Shown piece after piece: positions 16,532-25,038 of a DNA stretch of 46,221 bases. The translations under genes were made by a program, and so were the position numbers. The stretch's first letter is position 1. Every line of letters begins with the position of its first letter. Below the pieces are notes generated by a model that made no database searches, was not told where the DNA came from, and saw nothing but the letters and a program-made list of their open reading frames with translations. The stretch comes from Actinomycetota bacterium (GTDB lineage: Bacteria; Actinomycetota; Aquicultoria; CAJVYJ01; JAUVQD01), in assembly GCA_030679975.1 (NCBI GenBank), contig JAUXSL010000102.1, forward strand, positions 1 to 46,221, read 5' to 3'.

Positions 16532-18741
16532 AATCGCAGCCTCTTGAGCGACACAGCGTTGACCGCTACGATTATCGATGAGGCCGACATCAGCAGGGCC
16601 GAAATCTCCGGCCGCAGTACTACCCCGTAGGATTTGTAAAAGACGCCGGCGGCCACCGGGATCGCCAGCACATTGTAAATGGCGGCCCAGAACAGGTTCT
16701 GCTTCATCTTCCTGACCGTGGCCTTGCTTAGGCGGATGGCTGAGAGAATGTCGGCCGGGTCCGATCTCATCAGGACGACCTTGGCCGTCTCAATCGCCAC
16801 GTCGGTACCGGCGCCGATGGCGATGCCGATATCCGCCTGGGCCAGCGCCGGGGCGTCGTTGATGCCGTCGCCGACCATGGCCGTGAACTTGCCCTCATCC
16901 TGCAGTTTTTTGACGTGAGCCGCCTTGTCGGCCGGCAGCACCTCGGCAAAGACCCGGTCGATGCCCAGTTCGCTCGCGACAATGTCGGCGGTGGCCCGGT
17001 TGTCGCCGGTTATCATAACCGCTTCAATGCCCAGCGCTTTAAACCCGTCGATAGCTTCCTTGGCGGTCGGCTTAACGGTGTCGGCGGCGCCGATCACCCC
17101 GGCCGGACCGCCGTCCGATGCTACCAGCATTAGCGTGTTCCCTTGTTGTCGCAGTTGATCGATAGATGGTTGCAGGTTTGAGAAATCTATTTTTGATTCG
17201 GTCATGAGTCGCTCGGTCCCCACCAGCACCGCTTGACCGTCGAGCCGGGCTCTTATGCCGCGGCCGGGTATGGTCTCGAAGTCGCCGGCGTGGGCCGGCA
17301 ATGCCACACCGCGCCTTTCGCCTTCCTCCAGGACGGCGATGCTTAGGGGATGGGTCGATCGTCGTTCGGCTGCCGTTGCCAGTTTAATAACTTCGTCCTC
17401 ATCGAACCCCCCGGCGGCGGCTACTCCGGTCACCCGCGGTTTACCCTCGGTCAGGGTGCCCGTCTTATCGAGGATGATCGCCTGGATCCTCGACGTTTCT
17501 TCGAGGGTCGAGGCGTCTTTAATGAGTATGTTATGCCGGGCGCCGATGCCGGAGCCGACGGCGACGGCCGTCGGAGTCGCCAGACCCAGGGCGTCCGGGC
17601 AGGCGATGACGATGGTTGAGATGGCGAAGGTTAGGGAGACCAGCAGCCCCGCGCCCTGGCCGAAAAACCAAAATACGAAGGCGGTTATACCGGCGCCGAC
17701 CGCCAGCACGACCAGATAAGCGGCTGCGCGATCGGCGAGGCGCTGCCCCGGCGCCTTGGAGTTCTGGGCCGTTTCGACCATTTTCACGATTTGCGCGAGG
17801 ACGGTATCCCCGCCGACTTTTGTGGCCCTGAACTTGATCGAGCCGGTCTGGTTGATGGAACCTCCGACCACCCCGTCCCCCGGCTTTTTTTCAACGGGCA
17901 GCGATTCGCCGGTCACCAGGGCTTCGTCAATCAGAGTCGTGCCTTCGCTCACGCTGCCGTCGACCGGCACCTTATCGCCCGGCCGCAGGATCACCACATC
18001 CCCGACGGCGATTTCGGTGCTGGGGATGGAAATCTCGGCGCCGTTACGCTCAACCAGGGCCTTGGGCGGCACCAGGTTGAAGAGCGCCGTCAGGGCGTCG
18101 GACGTGCCCCGGCGCGAGCGCATCTCCATCCAGTGGCCGAAGAGAACAAAAGTTACCAGCAGGGCCGCCGCTTCAAAAAATGTCTCCTGACCCAGAGGGG
18201 TTAGAACGACGCTGAAAAGATAGGCCGCCAGGACGCCGGTTGAAATGAGGACGGACATGTTCAACATGCGTTGTTTAAGCGAGTAATAGGCGCCGACTAT
18301 GAAGATCGAGCCGGCCCAAAAGACGACCGGCGTGGTGAGCAGTAAAAGGAGCCAATTGACCGGGATAGGCGTCGGCAGGCGAATCCCCAGGGCCATGGCG
18401 GCCGGCGAATAAAGAAAGATCGGGATAGACAGCAAAAGGGAGATAAAGAAGCGCCGGCGCATATCGGCTTCCATTTCGGCGGCCATGGCCGGGTTGGACA
18501 TGGCCGCCTCGTGGTCGGCGTGCGAAGCCGTTCGCATATCATGGCCCATACCGGCGTGACTTTTGTGTTCATCGACTCGATATTCGTATTGCTTGGCTTC
18601 AAGGTCACAGCCGCAGTTGACGGCCAGGCGCTCGGCGACACAGCCGGGGCAATTCTCGGAACAACAATCGCATTTTAAGGGCTTTGAATCAACGTTCGGG
18701 GGATGATGCGAATGTTCGCGTTCGTGTTGGTGAGAGCTCAT
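16528..18741 (-). CDS. Heavy-metal P1B-type ATPase (copper-type likely) with CPD transmembrane motif
   Basis: DKTGTLTEGKPRVTG, TGES, GDGINDAPALAQADIGIAIG, IACPDALGLATPTAVAVGSG; His-rich Cys-rich N-terminus (CDCCSENCPGC). Confidence 0.92.
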   Translation of the reverse strand: MSSHQHEREHSHHPPNVDSKPLKCDCCSENCPGCVAERLAVNCGCDLEAKQYEYRVDEHKSHAGMGHDMRTASHADHEAAMSNPAMAAEMEADMRRRFFISLLLSIPIFLYSPAAMALGIRLPTPIPVNWLLLLLTTPVVFWAGSIFIVGAYYSLKQRMLNMSVLISTGVLAAYLFSVVLTPLGQETFFEAAALLVTFVLFGHWMEMRSRRGTSDALTALFNLVPPKALVERNGAEISIPSTEIAVGDVVILRPGDKVPVDGSVSEGTTLIDEALVTGESLPVEKKPGDGVVGGSINQTGSIKFRATKVGGDTVLAQIVKMVETAQNSKAPGQRLADRAAAYLVVLAVGAGITAFVFWFFGQGAGLLVSLTFAISTIVIACPDALGLATPTAVAVGSGIGARHNILIKDASTLEETSRIQAIILDKTGTLTEGKPRVTGVAAAGGFDEDEVIKLATAAERRSTHPLSIAVLEEGERRGVALPAHAGDFETIPGRGIRARLDGQAVLVGTERLMTESKIDFSNLQPSIDQLRQQGNTLMLVASDGGPAGVIGAADTVKPTAKEAIDGFKALGIEAVMITGDNRATADIVASELGIDRVFAEVLPADKAAHVKKLQDEGKFTAMVGDGINDAPALAQADIGIAIGAGTDVAIETAKVVLMRSDPADILSAIRLSKATVRKMKQNLFWAAIYNVLAIPVAAGVFYKSYGVVLRPEISALLMSASSIIVAVNAVSLKRLRL

Positions 18742-18840
18742 TTTTACTCCTTATCCGAATGATGCTCTATCGCCTGAATGGTTAAACCTACCCTTGCCAA
18801 AAATCCTTTTAGATTGCCTTCAATCGCTAAGAAAGTTATT

Positions 18841-18857
18841 ATACCCCCATAGGGTAT
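18841..18857. promoter_or_regulatory. CsoR-like operator upstream of the metal ATPase
   Basis: ATACCCCCATAGGGTAT (ATACCC-N5-GGGTAT), about 100 bp upstream of the ATPase start and about 55 bp upstream of the divergent YHS ORF. Confidence 0.6.
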
Positions 18858-18910
18858 CAAACAGCGCATTTTGAATTTCGTGACGGCAACCGTCCGGCTT
18901 TCAAACCGTC

Positions 18911-19117
18911 ATGGTAGCGATAGCACGAAAGAATCTTTCCGTCCTTCTCATACTCGTCATCGAGGGGTTTGCCGCCGGTCTATACCAGCAAGCTACAGCC
19001 TTCATCAACGGTCGTCTAAGGGAGAGGGCAGCCGTTTTGGCCAAAGACCCGGTCTGCGGAATGGTGGTGCCACAGGAAAAAGCCGACTTGATTGCCGCGC
19101 CGGCGGATATTAGTTAA
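18911..19117 (+). CDS. Small protein with one hydrophobic segment and truncated YHS-type motif (DPVCGM)
   Basis: MVAIARKNLSVLLILVIEGFAAGLYQQATAFINGRLRERAAVLAKDPVCGMVVPQEKADLIAAPADIS*. Confidence 0.5.
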   Translation: MVAIARKNLSVLLILVIEGFAAGLYQQATAFINGRLRERAAVLAKDPVCGMVVPQEKADLIAAPADIS

Positions 19118-19129
19118 GCTAGGGCGGTA

Positions 19130-19630
19130 ATGGCTGCCAACGCGCTGACGATTTTTCGAATTATCTTAATCCCGGTCGTCTTCAAAATGGTCATTGACGG
19201 CTCCCCTTGGGCGATAGTGTTCTTCGCTTTAGCCGCCTTGACGGACCTGCTTGACGGCCCTTTGGCGCGCCGGTCGAATAATGTCACTGAAGTTGGTCGG
19301 CTCCTGGATCCTTTCGCGGACAGGTTGTTTATATCGAGCATAGCCCTGGCCTTGTACATAAAGGGGTCGGTCCCGCCCATCTGGGCGTTGGGGCTATTAA
19401 TCGCCCGCGACGCGCTGATTCTCGGCAGCTCGATCTGGTTGAAACTTAAGGGCAGAGAGATCGCGGTCACCTATTTGGGCAAGGTCGCGACGGCTGTCTT
19501 GCTGGTGTCCATCTTATTGCTGGTCGCGGGGATAAGTCTAGGCGCCTGGATATTTTATATCGGCTTAGCCTTATACTTAGGCTCTGGTTTTAATTACCTG
19601 GCAAGGGGAAAAAAGCTACTTGATCCTTAA
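19130..19630 (+). CDS. pgsA: CDP-alcohol phosphatidyltransferase (phosphatidylglycerophosphate synthase-like)
   Basis: DLLDGPLARRSNNVTEVGRLLDPFADR matches Dx2DGx2ARx8Gx3Dx3D. Confidence 0.87.
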   Translation: MAANALTIFRIILIPVVFKMVIDGSPWAIVFFALAALTDLLDGPLARRSNNVTEVGRLLDPFADRLFISSIALALYIKGSVPPIWALGLLIARDALILGSSIWLKLKGREIAVTYLGKVATAVLLVSILLLVAGISLGAWIFYIGLALYLGSGFNYLARGKKLLDP

Positions 19631-19653
19631 CTTATGAAAAAGAACGCAGAATT

Positions 19654-19674
19654 CCATTTTCCATTTTCCATTTT
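19654..19674. repeat. Short tandem repeat (CCATTTT)x3
   Basis: Direct read: CCATTTTCCATTTTCCATTTT. Confidence 0.85.
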
Positions 19675-19802
19675 GGAGAACGCGGCCCAAAGCCCCAGAT
19701 GCAAGCTTGCCCCGTACGTCGATACGGGGGCAGACGAACACCGAGGCGAGGGAGCGTATGTGCGATTACGTGACCGAGCCGAGGTGGAGGATAACCCGGG
19801 GT

Positions 19803-19831
19803 CCCCGCAAAGCGGACTTGGCTTTGTGGGG
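19803..19831. repeat. GGACTT-loop hairpin, second copy
   Basis: CCCCGCAAAGC-GGACTTG-GCTTTGTGGGG; same loop and covarying stem relative to 7479-7507. Confidence 0.7.
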
Positions 19832-19878
19832 TGGAGCGTCGCAGATGGGGTTTTCAGCCGCGTTCTAGAGGTGCGCCT

Positions 19879-22380
19879 ATGCCAATGATAAAAGCAGTGG
19901 TAATGGCCGGCGGCGAGGGTACCAGGATGCGCCCTCTCACGAGCAACCAGCCAAAACCGATGGTGCCGGTCTTCAATAAACCGATCATGGAATATATAAT
20001 TGAGCTGCTTAAGCAACACAAGTTCAACGATATCGTCGTTACGCTCCAGTTTATGCCGCAGATGATAAAGAATTATTTCGGGGATGGGGCGGACCTGGGC
20101 GTGAATCTGAGCTACGCTGTGGAACAACAACCCTTAGGCACCGCCGGCAGCGTTAAGAATGCTCAAGACCACTTAGGCGGAACTTTTATTGTTATCAGCG
20201 GTGACGCGCTGACCGATATCGACCTGACAAAAATCGTTGAGTTCCACAAAAGCAAAAGGTCAATGGTGACGATTGCGCTTAAGAGGGTAGAGAACCCTCT
20301 TGAGTTCGGTGTTGTCATCACCAACGATCAGGGCCAGATAGAGCGCTTTTTAGAGAAGCCGAACTGGGGTGAAGTCTTTAGCGATACGATAAATACGGGC
20401 ATCTATGTCCTGGAGCCGGAGATATTCGATTACATTCCCGAAGGTGAGAGTGTGGATTTTTCCAAGGATGTCTTTCCGCGGGTCCTGGCCGATGGGCGCC
20501 CTCTTTACGGATGCGTGGTTGACGGTTATTGGTGCGACATCGGCAACTACGAACAATATGTCCAGGCGCATCAAGATATTATGCAGGGGAAAGCCGATCT
20601 CAAACCGCCGGGCATCAAGATGCGTGACGATGTTTGGGTCGGCGAGGGAGCGTTTGTCGACCCATCCGCGGATATCAGCGGGCCGGTCGTTATCGGCCAA
20701 CACGCCAGGCTGGAGCGCGATGTGGAAGTGCACGAGTTTTCGGTCATCGGTCCCAACGTCGTCTTGAAGACGGGCGCCCACATACATCGCTCGATAATCT
20801 GGGAGAACACATACATCGGGTCGCAAACCCATTTGCACGGCGGGGTCATCGGCAAAAACTGCGACATTAAGAATGGCGCGAGGATCGATCAAGGTGTGGT
20901 CATCGGCGATGAATGCGTCATCGGTGAAAACGCCATCATCAATCACGATGTCAAAATCTACCCCTTCAAGAGCGTGGACAGCGGAGCCACAATCAATAAC
21001 AGCATAATCTGGGAGACCAGGGGGATGCGCAGTCTCTTTGGCAAAGAGGGCGTCACGGGGCTGGTAGGCATCGACATCACTCCGGACCTGGCGGTTCGCC
21101 TGGCGATGGCTTATGGTACATCGTTACCAAAGGGCAGTGATGTAGTGGTCAGCGGCGACATTAGCCGGGCGGCGCGGATGATAAAGAGGGCCATGATATC
21201 CGGGCTGAACGCGACCGGCGTTCACTGCCGGGACCTGCGTGTTACTCCTACCCCTGTCAACCGTTTCAGTGTTCATACCGGCCAGGGAGTCGGTGGCTTC
21301 CACGTCAGGGTCTCTCCGTTTGACGCCCAGACCATACAGATCAATTTCTTCGACGCGCACGGCCTCGACATAAAGGAAAGCGATCAACGCGGCATAGAGA
21401 GATACTTTTATCGGGGCGATTTTAGGCGTGTTTACTACACGGAATTCGGCGGAGTCTATTTCCCGGCCCGGAGCCGGGAATATTATACCGACGGTCTGCT
21501 CAAAGCTGTCGATCAGCGGATAATCAACCAACGGAACCTGAAGATCATCTTGGATTTCTATCACGGCAGCGCTTCGCTGACGTTTCCGATGGTGCTGGGC
21601 ACGCTGGAGTGCGAAATCGTCTCGCTCAACGCTTTTACCCAAGAGAGCAAGATAGCGATGGGCCAGGATGCCCTGATGGACGCGATAGAGCAACTTGAGC
21701 AGACTGTGACCGTCTTCAAGGCCGACATGGGAATGCTGATAGATACGGCGGGAGAAAAAGTCTACCTGGTCGACGATCAAGGCAGGCGCCTGTCTCTAAA
21801 CCAGGCGCTGATGGTTTTTGTCGAATTGATGTCAAAACACGGCGGTAAGGGAAAACTGGCGTTGCCGCTGTCTGTGCCAAGTATGGCGGAAAAAATCGCC
21901 GGCAAATACGATCGCACCGTTCTGCGGGTAAAAATGAGTTCCAGGGCGTTAATGGAGGCTGCCAACCGGCGGGATGTGATGTTCGCCGGCGCCCAGGGCG
22001 GCGGTTATATCTTCCCGCGGTTTCTCCCCGCTTACGATGCCGCCATGACTCTCTGTCAATTGCTTGAGCTGTTGGCTCGAGAAGGTCGTCCGCTCTCTGC
22101 CATCAGAGCGGACCTGCCCGATCCGTTCCTGGCGCAAAAAAACGCTTTCTGTTCGTGGGAGCAAAAGGGCTTGGTGATGCGCCGGCTGATCGAGGAAGCG
22201 AAAGATAAGAACGTCGAGCTGATCGATGGTATAAAGATATATGAAGATGGCGGATGGGCGCTCATCTTGCCGGATCCGGATGAGCCGATTTTCCGCATTT
22301 ATGCTGAAGCGCAAAATAATTCTCTGGCGGAAGCGAAAGTTGATGATATTATTCACTTTATTAATTCAATCATAATGTAG
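19879..22380 (+). CDS. Mannose-1-phosphate guanylyltransferase / phosphomannomutase fusion
   Basis: MIKAVVMAGGEGTRMRPLTSNQPKPMVPVFNKPIMEYIIELL nucleotidyltransferase, left-handed beta-helix repeats, then phosphohexomutase-like domain. Track start 19831 extends too far upstream. Confidence 0.9.
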   Translation: MPMIKAVVMAGGEGTRMRPLTSNQPKPMVPVFNKPIMEYIIELLKQHKFNDIVVTLQFMPQMIKNYFGDGADLGVNLSYAVEQQPLGTAGSVKNAQDHLGGTFIVISGDALTDIDLTKIVEFHKSKRSMVTIALKRVENPLEFGVVITNDQGQIERFLEKPNWGEVFSDTINTGIYVLEPEIFDYIPEGESVDFSKDVFPRVLADGRPLYGCVVDGYWCDIGNYEQYVQAHQDIMQGKADLKPPGIKMRDDVWVGEGAFVDPSADISGPVVIGQHARLERDVEVHEFSVIGPNVVLKTGAHIHRSIIWENTYIGSQTHLHGGVIGKNCDIKNGARIDQGVVIGDECVIGENAIINHDVKIYPFKSVDSGATINNSIIWETRGMRSLFGKEGVTGLVGIDITPDLAVRLAMAYGTSLPKGSDVVVSGDISRAARMIKRAMISGLNATGVHCRDLRVTPTPVNRFSVHTGQGVGGFHVRVSPFDAQTIQINFFDAHGLDIKESDQRGIERYFYRGDFRRVYYTEFGGVYFPARSREYYTDGLLKAVDQRIINQRNLKIILDFYHGSASLTFPMVLGTLECEIVSLNAFTQESKIAMGQDALMDAIEQLEQTVTVFKADMGMLIDTAGEKVYLVDDQGRRLSLNQALMVFVELMSKHGGKGKLALPLSVPSMAEKIAGKYDRTVLRVKMSSRALMEAANRRDVMFAGAQGGGYIFPRFLPAYDAAMTLCQLLELLAREGRPLSAIRADLPDPFLAQKNAFCSWEQKGLVMRRLIEEAKDKNVELIDGIKIYEDGGWALILPDPDEPIFRIYAEAQNNSLAEAKVDDIIHFINSIIM

Positions 22381-23112
22381 GTGTTTTTTTTGGGATTTAA
22401 GCTCGGCCGGTGGCATCTCTCGCTCGCGATCGTCTTCTTTATCCTCGGGTTTCTTCTCTCCACGGCCTTCAGCACCCAACAGCGCTGGGGTGCGCGGCCG
22501 GGACTGCGCAAACAGACCTTAGTCGACTTGATCGAGCAGAAGCGCCGCGAACGCGAGAAACTCGGCGGCCAACTTATCGATGTAAGAAAAAAGGTTGACA
22601 ACCTGGACTCCGACCGCGCGGGGCGATTGGGAGCGTTGGCAAATTACAGTCGCGAACTTGAGAGCCTGCGGCTTAAGGCGGGTTTGAAGGTAGTCAGCGG
22701 ACCGGGTATCGACCTCCTCATCGGGGACGCGCCGAGAGTGCCTGTTGGGGCCGACCCCGACAGTTTCCTAATACACGACTATGACCTTCAAATAATCACT
22801 AACGCTTTGTGGCGCGGAGGCGCACAGGCCTTGTCGATAAACGGTGAGAGGTTCGTGACTAATACGGGTATCCGTTCCGCCGGCAGCACTATCTTGATAA
22901 ACTCCAAACCGCAAGGCGGCCCGTATCGCATACAAGCGATCGGTGAGCCGAAAAGACTGGTGCGGTTTCTGAAGACTGACAGCGATGCGGCTCTCCTGAT
23001 GGGGGACTACGCTCAGAAATATGGTTTAATAACGAAACTGTCCACACGGAAAATGGTTACGGTTCCGGCGTATATAGGGAGCTTAAGATTGCAGTCACTG
23101 GGGAGAAAATAG
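22381..23112 (+). CDS. DUF881 family protein
   Basis: N-terminal TM, coiled coil, SGPGIDLLIGDAPR...IHDYDLQIITNALWRGGAQALSINGERFVTNTGIRSAGSTILINS. Confidence 0.88.
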   Translation: MFFLGFKLGRWHLSLAIVFFILGFLLSTAFSTQQRWGARPGLRKQTLVDLIEQKRREREKLGGQLIDVRKKVDNLDSDRAGRLGALANYSRELESLRLKAGLKVVSGPGIDLLIGDAPRVPVGADPDSFLIHDYDLQIITNALWRGGAQALSINGERFVTNTGIRSAGSTILINSKPQGGPYRIQAIGEPKRLVRFLKTDSDAALLMGDYAQKYGLITKLSTRKMVTVPAYIGSLRLQSLGRK

Positions 23113-23451
23113 ATGTTGCCGCTTATAGGTCTGTTGACGGGGATAATCTTAGGGATGCTGTTTCGCGTGCCGGTGCCGGCATGGATGGCTCGTTATTTGG
23201 GAATCGCTTTGTTGGCCGCGCTCGACAGCGCGCTGGGCGGTCTGCGCGCGAGTCTCGAACAAAAATTCAATGAGAAACTGTTCATCGGCGGATTTCTGGC
23301 CAACACGACCATAGCCGGTTTAATCGTTTACATCGGCGATAACCTGGGGATTGAGATTTACTTAGCAGCGGTTGTCGCCTTCGGAGTGCGCCTGTTTCAA
23401 AATCTCGCAATCATACGCCGGCACTATTTTCAGATCCATCACTGGGAATGA
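23113..23451 (+). CDS. sbp: Small basic protein, DUF1290 family
   Basis: MLPLIGLLTGIILGMLFRVPVPAWMARYLGIALLAALDSALGGLRASLEQKF...FIGGFLANTTIAGLIVYIGDNLGIEIYLAAVVAFGVRLFQNLAIIRR between two DUF881 genes. Confidence 0.88.
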   Translation: MLPLIGLLTGIILGMLFRVPVPAWMARYLGIALLAALDSALGGLRASLEQKFNEKLFIGGFLANTTIAGLIVYIGDNLGIEIYLAAVVAFGVRLFQNLAIIRRHYFQIHHWE

Positions 23452-23454
23452 TTT

Positions 23455-24117
23455 ATGGGAAGCGATAATAGGATGCTTAGGGCGCAGGTAATAATCGCGG
23501 TCGCGCTGCTGCTCTTTGGCTTTGGCCTGGTAACCCAATTAATCTCTCGAGAACAGCTGAGTGAGCGGCTGACGGCGCAGTCTGAGCCTGATCTTATCCA
23601 AATAATCGACAGTCTGGACGCGGAGATAAGTTCGATCCGGTCTGAATTGACGGACCAGCAGGTAAGGCTGGTCGGCTTCGAGGATAATGAAACAAGCAAT
23701 CAAGCCATTATAAATAGAGACAAGAATGAGATAGCTGATTTAAGACTGCTTCTCGGCGTCGAGGGCGCTGAAGGCCCGGGAATAGTCATTGAAATAAGAG
23801 ATAGACAGCGCTTGTTGACCGGATTCGACTTGCGCCAAATAATCGAAGAGATACGTTCCTCCGGCGCCTGGGCGATAGCAGTCAATGGGCGAAGGCTCGA
23901 TGAGCGGACCAGTTTTTGGCGCAATTCCGGCTCCGTCTACATCGACGGCTTAAAACTGAAGCCTGTTTTTAAGATTGAGGCGGTTGGCGACGCCGGTCTG
24001 CTCTATCAAGCGATAACTCTGCCGAGAGGCATCCGCGACAAACTGGGTACTTTTAACGGGGTCAGCGTGAGCGTCAGGCGGCAATCAAGATTAAGATTAT
24101 CAGCGGTCAGGCAATAA
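23455..24117 (+). CDS. DUF881 family protein
   Basis: EGPGIVIEIRDRQRLLTGFDLRQIIEEIRSSGAWAIAVNGRRLDERTSFWRNSGSVYIDG. Confidence 0.87.
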   Translation: MGSDNRMLRAQVIIAVALLLFGFGLVTQLISREQLSERLTAQSEPDLIQIIDSLDAEISSIRSELTDQQVRLVGFEDNETSNQAIINRDKNEIADLRLLLGVEGAEGPGIVIEIRDRQRLLTGFDLRQIIEEIRSSGAWAIAVNGRRLDERTSFWRNSGSVYIDGLKLKPVFKIEAVGDAGLLYQAITLPRGIRDKLGTFNGVSVSVRRQSRLRLSAVRQ

Positions 24118-24949
24118 ATTTAGCCAGATCGCGCTCGGGGAGCATGGCTTTTATTTCAGCTTCATTTTCCGGCATGTTAAGAACCCGTTCGCAAATCATC
24201 TTAGGGTAGACGGCCATTTGCGTGGCCTGAATAAGGTAGGCTTTTTCGAGTCGCTCAAAAACCAGGCGAGCAGCTTGAACGGGCGTTTCCGGAAGAACCA
24301 GGCAAAAGCAGTTGTCGCTTAGGTAGCCCACTTCGTCAATTAATCTTACATGGCTTCGCATGATGTTGGCTACTTTTCCGATCAGCTTTTCACGAGCAGC
24401 CGTCTCCGAGGGTTGCGTCCAATCAAGGGTTACGAACAGGATTGAAAAGGGTCGGGCGTGACGATGATACTCACTAAATAAACGCGCTATCGACTTTTGC
24501 AGATAGGCTTGACTGTAAAGATGCGTCTGATCTTCGAGGTGCTCCCCGCCGGCCAGCCCGGCAATGAGATATTTGCTTCGAGTCGCCAACTCGCTTCCGA
24601 ATATGCCGATCAAACCAAAAAGGACGGCCCTGGCCATAACGGACCGACCGTCCTGAGTCAATAGATTCAAGTTGTTAATTTCCTCCACCCTGGCGATCAA
24701 ATATATCATCGCTCCACTGGTGGCGGCCATGAATCCCAGTTGTCTGCCATAGTGCAGGGCGATAAAGAGAATCGGTACGAAGAGTGCTTGGCCTAGAATT
24801 TCCGACGATGGCGCTCTTTGAGTGAATGAAATTATAATTGACAATAAGACGGCAGAAAAAGTCAGAGCTAAAAACAGAATTTCCAGTCTGCGATATTTCA
24901 CAAAGATCCTTTCCGCGGGAGAGTAAAAAGTCAATATATTAATCGGCAT
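24107..24949 (-). CDS. Membrane protein with degenerate GGDEF-like domain
   Basis: N-terminal TM helices; then LIGKVANIMRSHVRLIDEVGYLSDNCFCLVLPETPVQAARLVFERLEKA. The position of the GGDEF signature reads SDNCF. Confidence 0.68.
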   Translation of the reverse strand: MPINILTFYSPAERIFVKYRRLEILFLALTFSAVLLSIIISFTQRAPSSEILGQALFVPILFIALHYGRQLGFMAATSGAMIYLIARVEEINNLNLLTQDGRSVMARAVLFGLIGIFGSELATRSKYLIAGLAGGEHLEDQTHLYSQAYLQKSIARLFSEYHRHARPFSILFVTLDWTQPSETAAREKLIGKVANIMRSHVRLIDEVGYLSDNCFCLVLPETPVQAARLVFERLEKAYLIQATQMAVYPKMICERVLNMPENEAEIKAMLPERDLAKFIA

Positions 24950-25038
24950 TTTCGCGCCCGGCTTGAGAAATAATGAGAAGTCCGGGCCGAATGCGGTAAG
25001 ATGTTCGGAGATACTTGAGCCGGGCCGCGAAGAGTTTT

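Noticed and set aside
17255-18204. Several long plus-strand ORFs antisense to the metal ATPase
   Set aside because: GC-rich antisense frames of a conserved gene; low-complexity Ala/Pro/Arg content.
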